Positions 33,144 through 44,847 of a DNA stretch of 64,000 nucleotides are shown here, one piece after another. Under the pieces are notes generated by a model. That model searched no databases. It saw only the letters and a list, made by a program, of their open reading frames with translations, and was not told the origin of the DNA. The DNA is from Rhodanobacter sp. Root480 (GTDB lineage: Bacteria > Pseudomonadota > Gammaproteobacteria > Xanthomonadales > Rhodanobacteraceae). Both the position numbers and the translations under genes were made by a program. Each line of letters begins with the position of its first letter. Position 1 is the first letter of the stretch. The DNA lies in assembly GCF_001426645.1 (NCBI RefSeq), contig NZ_LMEX01000001.1, forward strand, positions 248,449 through 312,448, read 5' to 3'.

Positions 33144-33539
33144 ATGAACAAGCCGCAGACCCCGATCCCCGAAGTGCGCGTCGACGTGTGGCTGTGGGCC
33201 GCGCGTTTCTTCAAGACCCGCAGCCTGGCCAAGCAGGCCATCGATGGCGGCAAGATTCAGGTCAACGGTGGCAGCTGCAAACCGGCCAAGGTGCTGCATG
33301 CGGGCGACCGGTTGAACATCAGCCGCGGCGAAGAAAAGCTGGAGGTGGATGTGCTGGCGCTGGCCGACAAGCGCGGGCCGGCAGCGGTGGCGCAAGGTTT
33401 GTATGGCGAGACGGCAGCCAGCATGGCGCTGCGTGAGGCGGCGCGGGAGCAGCGGCGGCTGGTGGGGGCGAGCGGGCCGGTGAAGCGGCCGGACAAGCAT
33501 GCGCGGCGGGAGTTGATGCGGATGAAGGATGGGCGCTGA
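33144..33539 (+). CDS. hslR: Ribosome-associated heat shock protein Hsp15 (S4 domain)
   Basis: 131 residues. The S4 RNA-binding fold is VRVDVWLWAARFFKTRSLAK followed by GGKIQVNGGSCKPAKVLHAGD (about 11-55). The lysine/arginine-rich tail (GPVKRPDKHARRELMRMK) is typical of Hsp15, which binds free 50S subunits that carry a nascent chain and helps recycle stalled ribosomes. Two ATGs are possible (33135, 33144); the second directly precedes the family-like part. Confidence 0.9.
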   Translation: MNKPQTPIPEVRVDVWLWAARFFKTRSLAKQAIDGGKIQVNGGSCKPAKVLHAGDRLNISRGEEKLEVDVLALADKRGPAAVAQGLYGETAASMALREAAREQRRLVGASGPVKRPDKHARRELMRMKDGR

Positions 33540-33580
33540 GGTGGCGCAAAAAAGCGGGCCATCTTCCGCCCTTCGGGCAC

Positions 33581-33690
33581 CTTCTCCCGCAAGCGGGAGA
33601 AGGGATTTGGTTGCGCTGATTCGGGGCGCGCGCCCCACGACCTCAAGAAACTTCACCGCTCCCTTCTCCCGCTCCGCGGGAGAAGGTGCC
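33581..33690. repeat. Two GC-rich palindromes between hslR and mutS
   Basis: CCTTCTCCCGC-AA-GCGGGAGAAGG (33581-33604) is perfect. A second copy, CCCTTCTCCCGCTCCGCGGG with its partner (33661-33688), lies 60 bp on. Around them, GCCCTTCGGGCACC and GGTGCCCGACAGGGC also form an outer inverted repeat, so the whole block is a nested palindrome of about 150 bp. This family of CTTCTCCCGC repeats is common between genes in Xanthomonadales and lies between two converging genes, so it may serve as a bidirectional terminator. Confidence 0.8.
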
Positions 33691-33719
33691 CGACAGGGCG
33701 GATGAGGGCGCCTTTCAGC

Positions 33720-36281
33720 TCACCCCAACGCCTTCAGCCGATACAACGCCTCCAGCGCCTCACGCGGCGTCATGGCATCCGGATCGATATCCTCCAGCGC
33801 CCGCTCCACGGCGGATGGTTGCGTCGATGCAAACAACCCCAACTGTGGCGATGTTTCCGGTGACGACACTGGCGCACCAGCATGCTGATGCATGCCCTTC
33901 TCCAGCTCCGCCAACGTGCGCCGCGCATCGGCAATCACCGATTTCGGCAGGCCGGCCAGCGCCGCCACTTGCAGCCCGAAACTGCGATTGGCTGGGCCTT
34001 CCTTGACCGCGTGCATGAATACCAGTTGTTCGCCGTATTCGACGGCGTCTAGATGCACGTTGGCGATGCCGGTGTACGTGGTGGCCAGTTCGGTCAGCTC
34101 GAAATAATGGGTGGCGAACAGCGTGTACGCACGGCTGTGCTGGCCCAGGTGCACGGCGGCGGCGCGGGCCAGCGAGAGGCCGTCGTAGGTGCTGGTGCCG
34201 CGGCCGACTTCGTCCATCAGCACCAGGCTGTTCTCGGTGGCGTTGTGCAGGATGTTGGCGGTTTCGCTCATTTCCACCATGAAGGTGGACTGGCCGCGGG
34301 AGAGGTCGTCGCCGGCGCCGATGCGGGTGAAGATGCGGTCGATCGGGCCGATCACCGCGCGCGTCGCGGGCACGTAGCTGCCGATGTGGGCCAGCAGCAC
34401 GATCAGCGCGTTCTGCCGCATATACGTGCTTTTACCGCCCATGTTGGGGCCGGTGATCACCAGCATGCGGCGGTGGTCGTCCAGCACCAGGTCGTTCGGT
34501 TCGAACGGTTCGTCGCGCACTTTCTCAACGACGGGATGGCGGCCGCGTTCGATCGTGATGCCGGGGTCGTCGGTGAGTCGCGGCGCGCTCCAGTCCAGCG
34601 CCTCGGCACGCTCGGCCAGCGTGGCCAGCACATCGAGCTCCGCGATCGCGGCGGCAGCGGATTTCAGCGGTTCCAGCGTTTCGGTGAGGGTGTCGAGCAG
34701 CGCTTCGTATAGCGCGCGTTCGCGCATCAGCGAGCGCTCTTTCGCCGAGAGCACCTTGTCCTCGAAGTTCTTCAGCTCCTCGGTGATGTAGCGTTCGGCG
34801 TTCTTGGTGGTCTGCCGCCGCGTGTAGTACGTGGGCGCCTTGTCGGACTGGGCCTTGCTGATCTCGATGTAATAGCCGTGCACGCGGTTGTAGCCGACCT
34901 TCAGCGTGGTGATGCCGCTGGCGGCTTTCTCGCGTTCCTCCAGCTCCACCAGGTACTGGTCGGCGTGGGTGGACAGCCGCCGCAGTTCGTCGAGTTCGGC
35001 GTCGTAGCCGTCGGCGATGATGCCGCCGTCGCGTTGCAGTACGGGTGGCTGCGGCACGATGGCGCGGGCCAGAAGGTCGGCGGTTTGCGCGTGGTCGCCG
35101 ATGCGTTCGACCAGGTCGCGCAGCAGCGGGCTGTCCATCGCGGCGATCTGTTCGCGCAACTGCGGCGCGGTGGCCAGGCCATCGCGCAGGGTGGACAGGT
35201 CGCGCGGGCGCGCCGAGCGCAGCGCCACGCGGGCCAGGATGCGTTCCAGGTCGCCGATGCCGCGCAACTGTTCGCGCAGCGGTTCATGGCGGCGGCCGTC
35301 GATCAAGGTGCCGATGGCCTGGTGGCGGCGGCGCAGCACTTCGCGCGAGCGCAGCGGGCGGGTCAGCCAGCGGCGCAGCGCGCGGGCGCCCATCGGTGTG
35401 ACGCTTTCGTCGAGCACGCCCAGCAAGGTGTGTTCGGTGCGGCCGCTGGGGTGGGTGTCCAACTCCAGGTTGCGTCGCGTGGCGGCGTCCAGCGCGATGG
35501 TTTCGCTGGCCGCTTCCACCGCCATGCCGGTGAGATGCGGCAGCGCGCTTTTCTGGGTTTCCTCGATATAGCCGAGCAGGCAGCCTGCGGCGGCCAAGCC
35601 CAATGGCAGGCCGTCGACGCCGAAGCCGCCAAGGCTGCTGGTGCGGAAGAAACGGTTCAGTTCGCGCCGCGCCGCATCCACGTCGAAATGCCACGGCGGA
35701 CGCTTGCGCAGGCCGGGCAGGGCGCTGACCATGCGCGGCCAGGCCACGTCCTCACACACCAGCGTCTCGGCCGGCTGCAGTCGTGCCAGTTCGGCCGCCA
35801 GTGCCTCGGCGGTGGGCACTTCGCTGAGCAGGAAACGGCCGCTGGAAAGGTCCACCCAGGCCAGGCCGTAGGCATGGTTGTGGCCGGCGTGGATGGCCAG
35901 CAGCAGGTTGTCGCGCCGGTCCTCCAGCAGTGCCGCGTCGGTCACCGTGCCGGGCGTGATGATGCGCACCACCTTGCGCTCGACGATGCCCTTGGCCTGC
36001 GCCGGGTCGCCGATCTGCTCGCAGATCGCCACCGACTCGCCCAGCCGCACCAGCCGCGCCAGGTAATTCTCTGCCGCGTGATACGGCACGCCGGCCATCG
36101 GGATCGGCGCGCCGGCGGATTGCCCGCGCTGGGTCAGGGTGATGTCCAGCAGCCGCGCCGCCTTGCGGGCGTCGTCGTAGAACAGCTCGTAGAAATCGCC
36201 CATGCGGAAAAACAGCAGCACGTCCGGGTGCTCGGCCTTGGCCGCGAGGTATTGCCGCATGAAGGGTGTGTGTTCTTTCAA
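33720..36281 (-). CDS. mutS: DNA mismatch repair protein MutS
   Basis: 853 residues if begun at the TTG at 36281 ([20 protein letters not shown]). Recognises base mismatches and small loops. Mismatch-contacting phenylalanine in [12 protein letters not shown] (about 25-36); Walker [14 protein letters not shown] (about 610); [27 protein letters not shown] and FATHYFEL are the ATPase signatures. C-terminal [14 protein letters not shown] is the tetramer or clamp region. The ATG at 36416 is in frame but would add about 45 non-family residues and overlap the FAD gene; ATG at 36260 would lose conserved sequence. The TTG therefore fits best, with a weak ribosome site. Confidence 0.95.
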   Translation of the reverse strand: MKEHTPFMRQYLAAKAEHPDVLLFFRMGDFYELFYDDARKAARLLDITLTQRGQSAGAPIPMAGVPYHAAENYLARLVRLGESVAICEQIGDPAQAKGIVERKVVRIITPGTVTDAALLEDRRDNLLLAIHAGHNHAYGLAWVDLSSGRFLLSEVPTAEALAAELARLQPAETLVCEDVAWPRMVSALPGLRKRPPWHFDVDAARRELNRFFRTSSLGGFGVDGLPLGLAAAGCLLGYIEETQKSALPHLTGMAVEAASETIALDAATRRNLELDTHPSGRTEHTLLGVLDESVTPMGARALRRWLTRPLRSREVLRRRHQAIGTLIDGRRHEPLREQLRGIGDLERILARVALRSARPRDLSTLRDGLATAPQLREQIAAMDSPLLRDLVERIGDHAQTADLLARAIVPQPPVLQRDGGIIADGYDAELDELRRLSTHADQYLVELEEREKAASGITTLKVGYNRVHGYYIEISKAQSDKAPTYYTRRQTTKNAERYITEELKNFEDKVLSAKERSLMRERALYEALLDTLTETLEPLKSAAAAIAELDVLATLAERAEALDWSAPRLTDDPGITIERGRHPVVEKVRDEPFEPNDLVLDDHRRMLVITGPNMGGKSTYMRQNALIVLLAHIGSYVPATRAVIGPIDRIFTRIGAGDDLSRGQSTFMVEMSETANILHNATENSLVLMDEVGRGTSTYDGLSLARAAAVHLGQHSRAYTLFATHYFELTELATTYTGIANVHLDAVEYGEQLVFMHAVKEGPANRSFGLQVAALAGLPKSVIADARRTLAELEKGMHQHAGAPVSSPETSPQLGLFASTQPSAVERALEDIDPDAMTPREALEALYRLKALG

Positions 36282-36376
36282 GAGCGCGTTCTTTGGGCAG
36301 TGGCGGTCGACATTGGGGGTGCCATCGTAGCCGCTCTGGCCGCCCGTTGTTTCGTCCCGCCGTGGCTTCTTACCTA

Positions 36377-38182
36377 CTAGCTGCGCGTGTTGGGCACGAA
36401 GCCGTCGGCGCTCCACGCCTCGCTGCCCACGCCGTGGTGCACCACGAACAGGCCATCGGGATCATGGCGCCGCTTGGCGCGCGCCAGCCGCGGGTAGTTC
36501 GCGCCCCAGAAACCCTGCTGCCAGTCGCGCAGGAAATAGTCGCTTTCGGAGACGTAGGAGCCGGCGCCGGGCGCCACCTTGCGCAAGGCGGCCATCGCCT
36601 GATCCACGCCGCTGGCGTCGCGCCGGGCCCTGGCCAGATCGGGCGGCGTGCGGTGCAGGCCGGGGAAGGCGGGATCGCCACTGCTGCCGATGATCGCCAG
36701 CGCAAACGCGCCCAGCACGTCCGGGTGCGTGGCCGTGTCGTGGGCTCGCTTGATCGCATCGGGCGCGCCGCCGGCCAGACCCTTGTTGAAGTGAAGCCCC
36801 ACGTTCCATGCCTGCGAGGCGTCGAACAGGGCGTCGACCAGCTTCGTGTTGGTTTCAAGCAGCGTGGCGGGCAGCCAGGCTGACTGATAGGCGTGGATGA
36901 ACCAGCCGACCTGGCCTTGGTCGCCGGCCCACAGCACGTGGTTGCGCGGCGCGTCGGCGCGGTCGTCCGCCACCATTACTCCGGGTGCGTGCTGGCGGAA
37001 AAATTCGGCGTCCCAGAAATGCCGCGCCGGCACGGCCAGCACCTTCAGCGGTTCGACGGCGGTGTACTCCGGGCGCGCCGCCACCCACGCCATGAACGGC
37101 GCCCAGCAGGTTTCCGCCTCGGCCCTGGTCAGGCCCTGGAACACCATGGAGATGGCCAGCGTGTCGCCGTCACTCAGCGTCATCTGCTCGCCCCAGTGCG
37201 GGTTGAACAGCGCCTCGCGGTAGAAGCGCATTGCCTCGGCAATCAAGGCGCGGAAGGCGGCGGGCGAGGATGCCTTGATGCGACCGAACGCGCCGCCGAA
37301 GAACTCGGGCAACTCGAACGTGCGCAGCGTCAGCCGCGTCACCACGCCCAGGCTGCCGCCGCCACCGCCCTTGATGGCCCAGAACAGGTCAGGGTCCCGG
37401 TTTTCATTGACCACGCGGACCCGGCCGTCGGCCGTGACCACTTCGACCTCCAGCAGGTTGCTCGCGGCCGTGCCCCAACGCTTGGAAAAACTGCCGAAGC
37501 CCCCGCTCTGCACCAGCCCGGCCACACCCACCGTGGTGCAGCCGCCGCCTTGCACGTAGCGGCCGCCGCGCGTGGTCACCTCGGTGTACGCATCGATCCA
37601 CATGGCGCCGGCGCCCACGCTCACCGCCGGTTGGGGCGCCACGGCGCAGTCGCGCGGAACGAAGCCGTCGTGCATCTGCACCTGGTTCATGTGCCGCGTC
37701 CATACCAGCAGCGAGTCGGGAGCGTCGGAGGTGCCTTGATAGCTGTGGCCGCCGCCTTTCACCACCAGCCGCAGCCGGTGCTCGCGGGCGAAATCGACGG
37801 CTGCGGCGACGTCGGCTGCCGTCTCGGCAGCCACCGCGTAGACGCTGGGTCGGGAGATCCACGCGTCGGCCCAGCCGCTGGTCTGGGTCAGGGCCGGCTG
37901 GTCGCCGAGGTAGAACGGATTCTTCAGGTGTTTCACTGCCTCGGCCCTGACGGCCGCCGGCGCTTCGGGATCGAATGGCGACTGCAGTTTCTGCAGGCGA
38001 CCTCCGGTTTTGCGCCGCAGTTCGTCCCAACGTGCCTCGCTGGGCCAGCCCGGTTCGCCGGGGCGAACCTTGCGCTGCAGGAGCGGCACGAACTCGGGGG
38101 CGCTGGCCAACAGGCGCTGGGCTGGCAACAGCGAAAGGAGCGGGGCGGCCAGGGCGGCCTTGAGCAGGTCACGGCGATGCAT
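36377..38182 (-). CDS. Tat-exported FAD-linked oxidase (BBE-type)
   Basis: 601 residues from the ATG at 38182. The N-terminus [20 protein letters not shown] is a twin-arginine signal, so the enzyme folds with FAD before export. FAD-binding domain: [20 protein letters not shown] (about 135-155; this histidine is often flavin-linked), [10 protein letters not shown], and [19 protein letters not shown] (about 215). The C-terminal berberine-bridge-like segment is [20 protein letters not shown] with FVVHHGVGS. Relatives oxidise sugars, alcohols or alkaloids with O2. It diverges from the LytTR regulator gene with 142 bp between, so that regulator may control it. Interrupts the usual mutS-cinA-recA order. 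Confidence 0.88.
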   Translation of the reverse strand: MHRRDLLKAALAAPLLSLLPAQRLLASAPEFVPLLQRKVRPGEPGWPSEARWDELRRKTGGRLQKLQSPFDPEAPAAVRAEAVKHLKNPFYLGDQPALTQTSGWADAWISRPSVYAVAAETAADVAAAVDFAREHRLRLVVKGGGHSYQGTSDAPDSLLVWTRHMNQVQMHDGFVPRDCAVAPQPAVSVGAGAMWIDAYTEVTTRGGRYVQGGGCTTVGVAGLVQSGGFGSFSKRWGTAASNLLEVEVVTADGRVRVVNENRDPDLFWAIKGGGGGSLGVVTRLTLRTFELPEFFGGAFGRIKASSPAAFRALIAEAMRFYREALFNPHWGEQMTLSDGDTLAISMVFQGLTRAEAETCWAPFMAWVAARPEYTAVEPLKVLAVPARHFWDAEFFRQHAPGVMVADDRADAPRNHVLWAGDQGQVGWFIHAYQSAWLPATLLETNTKLVDALFDASQAWNVGLHFNKGLAGGAPDAIKRAHDTATHPDVLGAFALAIIGSSGDPAFPGLHRTPPDLARARRDASGVDQAMAALRKVAPGAGSYVSESDYFLRDWQQGFWGANYPRLARAKRRHDPDGLFVVHHGVGSEAWSADGFVPNTRS

Positions 38183-38324
38183 GGGAATGTCCGGCGCGGG
38201 AGAAGTGGGGCCATGGTGCGCCAGCGAAAGCGCGCCATCGCTGGCAAAGTGACCAATCGATCCGTCCCGGTGACGGATCGCGGGCGGCGGGGACGGTGCG
38301 TGATGCTTTGCGTAGAATCCGAGC

Positions 38325-39176
38325 ATGAACCAGCAGCCGCATTTCGATTTCCGCGACTTCCAGCGCTGGCGGCGGCCCATCGAAGTCGGCTTCTGGGTGA
38401 CGCTGGTCGTCCTCAATACGGTGTTCAACGGTCTGGTCGCGCGCATCGACCATGCCCGCGCGGCCGCATGGGAGCCGTGGGTGTCGGAATGCAGCAGCGG
38501 CCTGCTCATCCTGGCGCTGATCCCGCTGGTGGTGGCGCTGGAACGCCGCTGGCCCGTCCGCTTCGACACCTGGCGGCGCAGCCTGCCGCTGCATTTACTG
38601 GCCACCATCCCGTTCAGCGTGGTGCATGTGGCCGGTATGGTGGCGCTGCGCAAGCTGGCTTACGCACTGGCCGACGCCCAATACCGCTTCGGCGCGCAAT
38701 GGGGCTACGAGTACCTGAAGGACATCCGCACCTATTTCCTGATCATCGCGCTGATCTGCCTGTCGCGGTTGTGGCTCATGCGCTGGCAGGGCGAGGCGCG
38801 ACTGCTGGTCGAGCCGGATGAGGGCCAGGCGGCGGAGCCGGTCGATCGGCCCGATCGCTTCCTGGTGCGCAAGCTGGGCCGGGAATTCCTGTTGAACGCC
38901 AGCGAGGTGGAGTGGCTGCAGGCGTCGGGCAATTACGTGAACCTGCATGTGCGCGGCCGCGACTATCCGTTGCGCACGACCATGGCGGCGATCAGCGAGC
39001 GGCTGCACCCCGAACGCTTTGCGCGGGTGCACCGCAGCTATTTCGTCAACCTGGATTACCTCGTGCAGATCGAGCCGCTGGACACCGGCGACGCCCGCCT
39101 GACACTGCGCGACGGCACCACGATCCCCTGCAGTCGCCGCTATCGCGCCAGCTTGCGCGAGCGTTTCGGCGGTTGA
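38325..39176 (+). CDS. Membrane-anchored LytTR-type transcription regulator
   Basis: 283 residues. Four membrane helices (about 22-150: VGFWVTLVVLNTVFNGLV, GLLILALIPLVVAL, LLATIPFSVVHVAGMVAL, TYFLIIALICLSRLWLM), then a LytTR DNA-binding domain (about 180-283): FLLNASEVEWLQASGNYVNL, FARVHRSYFVNLDYLVQI and the end IPCSRRYRASLRERF. No receiver or kinase domain, so the membrane part is probably the sensor. LytTR proteins bind pairs of short direct repeats about 10-12 bp apart. Candidate targets are its own promoter and the divergent FAD oxidase. Confidence 0.87.
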   Translation: MNQQPHFDFRDFQRWRRPIEVGFWVTLVVLNTVFNGLVARIDHARAAAWEPWVSECSSGLLILALIPLVVALERRWPVRFDTWRRSLPLHLLATIPFSVVHVAGMVALRKLAYALADAQYRFGAQWGYEYLKDIRTYFLIIALICLSRLWLMRWQGEARLLVEPDEGQAAEPVDRPDRFLVRKLGREFLLNASEVEWLQASGNYVNLHVRGRDYPLRTTMAAISERLHPERFARVHRSYFVNLDYLVQIEPLDTGDARLTLRDGTTIPCSRRYRASLRERFGG

Positions 39177-39276
39177 TGGTGCGGCACCGGACGGGACGGG
39201 GCTTGGCGTGATCGCCTTGAGCGGGTAGAACAGCGTGCTTATGCGCGGCACCGCGCATTCCCGTACGGAGAGTTGC

Positions 39277-39786
39277 ATGGAATCGTCGTCCATTCCCACC
39301 GACGCCCAATTGATGACATTGGCCGCCGAGGTGGCCACCGAGGTGCTGCAGCACCGGCTGATGCTGGTAACGGCGGAGTCCTGCACCGGCGGTTGGGTCG
39401 CCAAGACGCTGACCGACCTGGAGGGCAGCTCGGCCTGGTTCCATGCCGGCGTGGTCACCTACAGCTACGAGGCGAAGGAGGCTTTGCTGGGCGTCAATCC
39501 GCACACGCTGGAACAGACCGGCGCGGTCAGCGAGGAGACGGTGCTGGAGATGGTTTCTGGCGCGTTGGCGCGTCTGGGCGCGGGCGTTGCGGTGGCGGTG
39601 ACCGGTATCGCCGGACCGTCAGGCGGCACCGCGGACAAGCCCGTCGGCACCGTCTGGATCGGCTGGAAACGCCGCGGCGGCTACGCGCATGCGCAGCTTT
39701 TCCAGTTTTCCGGCAACCGCGAGGCGGTGCGACGGCAAACCGTGGCGGCGGCGCTCAAGGGCTTGCGCAAAACGCTGACGGAATAG
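39277..39786 (+). CDS. pncC: CinA C-terminal-type nicotinamide-nucleotide amidohydrolase (PncC)
   Basis: 169 residues from the ATG at 39277 (GGAG 7-10 nt upstream). LVTAESCTGGWVAKTLTDLEGSSAWFHAGVVTYSYEAK (about 29-66, split here by the catalytic serine in AESCTGG), AVSEETVLEM and AVTGIAGPSGGTADKPVGTVWIG are family blocks. It deamidates nicotinamide mononucleotide, recycling NAD. Only the CinA C-domain is present, the usual condition in gammaproteobacteria, and the gene commonly precedes recA, as here. Confidence 0.92.
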   Translation: MESSSIPTDAQLMTLAAEVATEVLQHRLMLVTAESCTGGWVAKTLTDLEGSSAWFHAGVVTYSYEAKEALLGVNPHTLEQTGAVSEETVLEMVSGALARLGAGVAVAVTGIAGPSGGTADKPVGTVWIGWKRRGGYAHAQLFQFSGNREAVRRQTVAAALKGLRKTLTE

Positions 39787-39903
39787 GGCGACGTGGCCCG
39801 CAAGGCCGGCTTGACCGGTGTGGGATAATCAACCCTTATCGCAGCCCGTGAGACACCGCCCGGGCATCATGCTTCCATTCACAGCCCAACCGGAATACCT
39901 ACG

Positions 39904-40941
<1,038 letters not shown>

Positions 40942-40967
40942 TCCCCGTTCGGCAGCGATACGTTGCA

Positions 40968-40998
40968 GCACATGGCCCGGCTCGTCCGGGCCATGTGC
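40968..40998 (+). terminator. Strong hairpin between recA and recX
   Basis: GCACATGGCCCGG (40968-40980), loop CTCGT, CCGGGCCATGTGC (40986-40998): a perfect 13-bp stem, followed by GTTTGG. The T run is short. In many gammaproteobacteria recX is expressed by occasional read-through of just such a hairpin, which keeps RecX far below RecA. Confidence 0.75.
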
Positions 40999-41089
40999 GT
41001 TTGGTGGCTGGCAAGCCTCTTGCGACGCCGTTGCACTACGCTCGGGGCGAACGGTTGGCGCGATCCAGCCCCATCGGATGTGCACGCAC

Positions 41090-41590
41090 ATGAAACGCCG
41101 TCCCGGCCCGGATGATCCCGCCAAGCCCAAACGCAGCGCCTACGACAAGGCGCTGGGCCTGCTGGCGCGCCGCGAACATTCGCGCAAGGAGCTGAAAACC
41201 AAGTTGCGCCAGGGCGGCTATGAAGGCGAGGAGACCACCGACGCGATCGATCGTCTGGGCGAGCAGCACTATCAGGACGACGACCGTTTCGCCGAAGTGT
41301 TGTTGCGCAGCCGTATCAGCCAGGGTTACGGCCCGATGCGCCTGCGGGTGGAGCTGAAAAGCCACGGCCTGGCCGACGCCCGCATTCGCGAATTGATGGA
41401 CGAAGCCGAGGTCGACTGGGACACTTCCGCCGCCGCGCAACTGCGCCGCCGCTATGGCTGCGCGGGCACATCCGACCCCGCCGAACGCAACCGCCGGGCG
41501 CAATTCCTCTTGCGCCGCGGCTTTGCCGCCGCCACAGTACGACGTGTTACCCACGCCGATGTGGACGAAGCCGCCGACGATATTTCCTGA
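41090..41590 (+). CDS. recX: RecA modulator RecX
   Basis: 166 residues, starting at the ATG at 41090; another in-frame ATG lies four codons earlier (41078). Three helical RecX repeats, e.g. SAYDKALGLLARREHSRKEL, DDRFAEVLLRSRISQGYGPM and RNRRAQFLLRRGFAAATVRR. Caps the growing RecA filament and limits recombination. Position after recA is standard. Confidence 0.92.
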   Translation: MKRRPGPDDPAKPKRSAYDKALGLLARREHSRKELKTKLRQGGYEGEETTDAIDRLGEQHYQDDDRFAEVLLRSRISQGYGPMRLRVELKSHGLADARIRELMDEAEVDWDTSAAAQLRRRYGCAGTSDPAERNRRAQFLLRRGFAAATVRRVTHADVDEAADDIS

Positions 41591-41668
41591 AACCCCCGCG
41601 GGATCATGGAGAAAACCGCCGGGGCGCGTCACGGTGTGGCCTTTTGTCGTCCGCCATTCCTGATCCGC

Positions 41669-44296
41669 ATGAAAACCTCCGAAATCCGCTCCACCTTCCT
41701 CGATTATTTCCGCGCCAAGGGCCACACCATCGTGCCGTCCAGCTCGCTGGTGCCTTCCAGCGACCCCACGCTGCTGTTCACCAACTCCGGCATGGTGCAG
41801 TTCAAGAACGTGTTCCTGGGCAGCGAAAAGCCGGGATACGTCCGCGCCGCCGATGTGCAGCGTTGCCTGCGCGCGGGCGGCAAGCACAACGATCTCGATG
41901 CGGTGGGCTACACCGCCCGCCACCACACGTTTTTCGAGATGCTGGGCAACTGGTCGTTCGGCGATTACTTCAAGCGCGATGCGATCGTGTTTGCATGGGA
42001 GTTGTTGACCGGAGTGTTCAAGCTGCCGGCGGACAAGTTGTGGGTCACCGTGTACCAGACCGACGACGAGGCGTTCGACATCTGGAACAAGGAAATCGGC
42101 GTGCCGGCCGAGCGCATCGTGCGCATCGGCGACAACAAGGGCGCGCCGTATGCGTCCGACAATTTCTGGCAGATGGCCGACACCGGCCCCTGCGGACCGT
42201 GCACAGAGATCTTCTACGACCACGGCGCCGACATCGCCGGCGGTCCGCCGGGTTCGCCAGACGAGGATGGCGACCGCTACATTGAGATCTGGAACCTGGT
42301 GTTCATGCAGTTCGATCGCGCGCCCGATGGCACGCTGAGCCCGCTGCCGGCACCGTGCGTGGATACCGGCATGGGCCTGGAGCGCCTCGCCGCCGTGTTG
42401 CAGCACGTGCATTCGAATTACGAGATCGACCTGTTCGCCAACCTTATCCGCGCGGCGGGCGAGTTCACCGGCACGGCGGATCTGGCCAATAAGTCGCTGC
42501 GCGTGATTGCCGACCACATCCGCGCCTGCTCCTTCCTGATCGTCGATGGTGTGCTGCCGTCCAACGAAGGCCGCGGCTACGTCCTGCGTCGCATCATCCG
42601 CCGCGCCCTGCGCCATGGCTGGATGCTGGGCGTGCGCGGCGACTTCTTCTGGAAGATGGTCGCGCCGCTGGTCGCCGAAATGGGTGTGGCGTATCCGGAG
42701 CTTGCCGCAAAACAGGCGTTCGTTGAGGACGCCCTGCGCACCGAGGAGCATCGCTTCGGCGAGACCCTGGAGCACGGCATGCGCGTGTTCGATGAGGTGG
42801 CGCAGAAATCCACCCGCACGATCGCCGGCGACGATGCGTTCCGGCTGTACGACACCTACGGTTTCCCGGTCGATCTCACCGCCGACATCGCGCGCGAGCG
42901 CGGCCTCGATGTGGACATGGATGGCTTCGAGCAGGCCATGGACGCACAGCGCCAGCGCGCTCGCGCCGCCGGCCGCTTCGAAGCGAGGGGACAGATGCCG
43001 GCGGAACTGGCCAGCCAGCTGAAACCCACCGTGTTCCTGGGTTACGAGGCGTTGCACAGCGAAGGCAGCAAGCTGCTCGGCATCGTTCGCGATGGTCGCC
43101 AGGTGGACCAGCTGGACGAAGGCGAGGAGGCGCTGCTGATTCTCGACCGCACGCCGTTCTACGCCGAGTCCGGCGGCCAGGTGGGCGACCAGGGCGAACT
43201 GATCCACGCCCACGGCCGTTTCGACGTCGACGATACCTTGAAGATGGGCGGCGTGTTCTTCGGTCACGCCGGCCGCTGGCATGGCGCGCAGCCATTGCGC
43301 ACCGGCGATCTGCTGGCGCCGCGCGTGGATGCCACGCGCCGGCAGGCGATCGTGCTCAATCATTCGGCCACCCATTTGCTGCATGCGGCGTTGCGTCAGG
43401 TGCTGGGTGATCACGTGGCGCAGAAGGGGTCGCTGGTGGCACCGGAGCGGCTGCGTTTCGACTTCTCCCATTTCAAGCCGATGAGCGCGGAGGAGTTGCA
43501 GCGGGTCGAGGCGATGGTCAATGCCGAAGTGCGCCGCAACGCCACCGCGGAAATCCACAACATGGGCTACGACGAAGCGATCGAATTCGGCGCGATGGCC
43601 TTGTTCGGCGAGAAGTACGGCGACGAAGTGCGCGTGCTGAAGATGGGCGATTTCTCCACCGAACTGTGTGGTGGCACCCACGTGGGCCGCACCGGCGACA
43701 TCGGCCTGTTCAAGATCACCAGCGAAGCGGGCGTGGCCTCCGGCGTGCGACGTATCGAAGCTGTGACCGGTGCGGGCGCGCTGGCTTGGGTGGCGGACGA
43801 AGAGCGCCGTCTGGCCGAGTTCGCGCATCTGCTTTCCAGCAGTGGTGACGACGCGGTCGAAAAGCTGCGCCAGTTGTTCGATCGCCAGAAAAAACTCGAG
43901 CGTGAGCTGGACGCGCTGCGCAGCAAGGCCGCCGGTTCCGCTACCGCGGACCTGGCCGGCAGTGCCGTTGATATCGACGGCATCAAGGTGGTGGCGGCGC
44001 GGCTGGAAGGGCTGGATGCCAAGTCGTTGCGCGACAGCGTCGACCAGCTCAAGCAGCAGCTCGGTGATTGCGTTGTTCTGCTGGCTGGCGCCTCCGACGG
44101 CCGGGTGTCGTTGATCGCGGGCGTGCACGGCAAGGCGTTGCAGCGGATCAAGGCGGGCAACGTCGTTGGCCACGTCGCGGCACAGATCGATGGCAAGGGT
44201 GGCGGGCGTGCCGACATGGCGCAGGGTGGCGGTTCTGATGCGCCCGGGTTGCCTGCCTTGCTGGCGGCTTTGCCGCAATGGGTGTCGGCCCAATAA
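41669..44296 (+). CDS. alaS: Alanyl-tRNA synthetase
   Basis: 875 residues from the ATG at 41669 ([19 protein letters not shown]). Class II synthetase core: motif 1 region [20 protein letters not shown] (about 18-37), then [18 protein letters not shown] (motif 2) and GMGLERLA (motif 3). Editing domain: zinc/catalytic site H-S-A-T-H ([12 protein letters not shown]) and [14 protein letters not shown]-terminal oligomerisation region with the coiled-coil [14 protein letters not shown] and end motif [17 protein letters not shown] ([13 protein letters not shown]). Complete, no anomaly. Confidence 0.97.
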   Translation: MKTSEIRSTFLDYFRAKGHTIVPSSSLVPSSDPTLLFTNSGMVQFKNVFLGSEKPGYVRAADVQRCLRAGGKHNDLDAVGYTARHHTFFEMLGNWSFGDYFKRDAIVFAWELLTGVFKLPADKLWVTVYQTDDEAFDIWNKEIGVPAERIVRIGDNKGAPYASDNFWQMADTGPCGPCTEIFYDHGADIAGGPPGSPDEDGDRYIEIWNLVFMQFDRAPDGTLSPLPAPCVDTGMGLERLAAVLQHVHSNYEIDLFANLIRAAGEFTGTADLANKSLRVIADHIRACSFLIVDGVLPSNEGRGYVLRRIIRRALRHGWMLGVRGDFFWKMVAPLVAEMGVAYPELAAKQAFVEDALRTEEHRFGETLEHGMRVFDEVAQKSTRTIAGDDAFRLYDTYGFPVDLTADIARERGLDVDMDGFEQAMDAQRQRARAAGRFEARGQMPAELASQLKPTVFLGYEALHSEGSKLLGIVRDGRQVDQLDEGEEALLILDRTPFYAESGGQVGDQGELIHAHGRFDVDDTLKMGGVFFGHAGRWHGAQPLRTGDLLAPRVDATRRQAIVLNHSATHLLHAALRQVLGDHVAQKGSLVAPERLRFDFSHFKPMSAEELQRVEAMVNAEVRRNATAEIHNMGYDEAIEFGAMALFGEKYGDEVRVLKMGDFSTELCGGTHVGRTGDIGLFKITSEAGVASGVRRIEAVTGAGALAWVADEERRLAEFAHLLSSSGDDAVEKLRQLFDRQKKLERELDALRSKAAGSATADLAGSAVDIDGIKVVAARLEGLDAKSLRDSVDQLKQQLGDCVVLLAGASDGRVSLIAGVHGKALQRIKAGNVVGHVAAQIDGKGGGRADMAQGGGSDAPGLPALLAALPQWVSAQ

Positions 44297-44389
44297 GCCA
44301 GCATGAACGCGAGCTTGCCTATGCCATTAGTTACTGTTGCCGCGCATTGCGCGTGGTAATGACGCTCAGTTAGTATCAATGACAGTGTC

Positions 44390-44523
44390 GGCGCCACCGG
44401 TAACGGTGGTGTCGCCAGTCAGGACGCCATGGAGTGTTTTGGCTGTGAGCCGGGAAGGCGAGAGGGCCTTCGACGGATCAATCGTCGAACTGCGCAACGA
44501 GGAACTCAGGGGTGAGGTTCCTC
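44390..44523 (+). promoter_or_regulatory. Structured leader upstream of csrA
   Basis: Three hairpins in the 272 bp before csrA: GGCGCCACC with GGTGGTGTCGCC (44390-44416, one bulge), TTCGACG/CGTCGAA (44469-44489, loop GATCAAT) and GAGGAAC/GTTCCTC (44499-44523, loop TCAGGGGTGAG). The csrA ribosome site itself (AATGGAG, about 44552-44558) contains the A-N-GGA core that CsrA binds, so CsrA probably represses its own translation. Confidence 0.5.
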
Positions 44524-44568
44524 CCACCGCAGGCCTGTGAACAACAGCATTAATGGAGTAGCAAAATC

Positions 44569-44778
44569 ATGTTGATTCTGACCCGCAGGGTCGGTGAAAC
44601 CCTGATGATCGGCGACGAGGTGACCGTTACCGTTCTCGGAGTAAAGGGCAATCAGGTGCGTATCGGTATCAACGCGCCCAAGACCGTCGCCGTCCATCGC
44701 GAAGAAATCTATCAGCGGATCAAGGGCGAAAACGATGCCGGCGGCACGCCGGACGCGCCCACCGAACACGATCACTGA
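44569..44778 (+). CDS. csrA: Carbon storage regulator CsrA (RsmA)
   Basis: 69 residues. [20 protein letters not shown] is the canonical strand 1 with the RNA-contacting arginines of [29 protein letters not shown] includes strand 5 with the second RNA contact (VHREEIY). Dimer that binds A-N-GGA in mRNA leaders and controls motility, biofilm and exopolysaccharide. The latter matters here since two polysaccharide loci lie in the same window. The tail ([15 protein letters not shown]) is poorly conserved. Confidence 0.97.
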   Translation: MLILTRRVGETLMIGDEVTVTVLGVKGNQVRIGINAPKTVAVHREEIYQRIKGENDAGGTPDAPTEHDH

Positions 44779-44847
44779 ATTAAGCCTTTACCTCGAGCCC
44801 GCCGGTCAGTATCCTTGCCGGCTCCGCAGCAGTGCGGCGAAAAATCC

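Noticed and set aside
34878..36380. A 500-codon + strand frame inside mutS
   Set aside because: Antisense shadow of a certain gene, no recognisable motif. The same applies to long frames opposite the FAD oxidase, the S9 peptidase and the asnB-GT region.
39787..39903. LexA box upstream of recA
   Set aside because: I looked for TTAGTA-type xanthomonad and CTG-N10-CAG-type sites; none was convincing in this stretch.
41036..44293. A 1085-codon - strand frame covering alaS
   Set aside because: It is an antisense shadow produced by GC-rich third positions; it lacks any known domain and has an extreme His/Gln/Arg composition.
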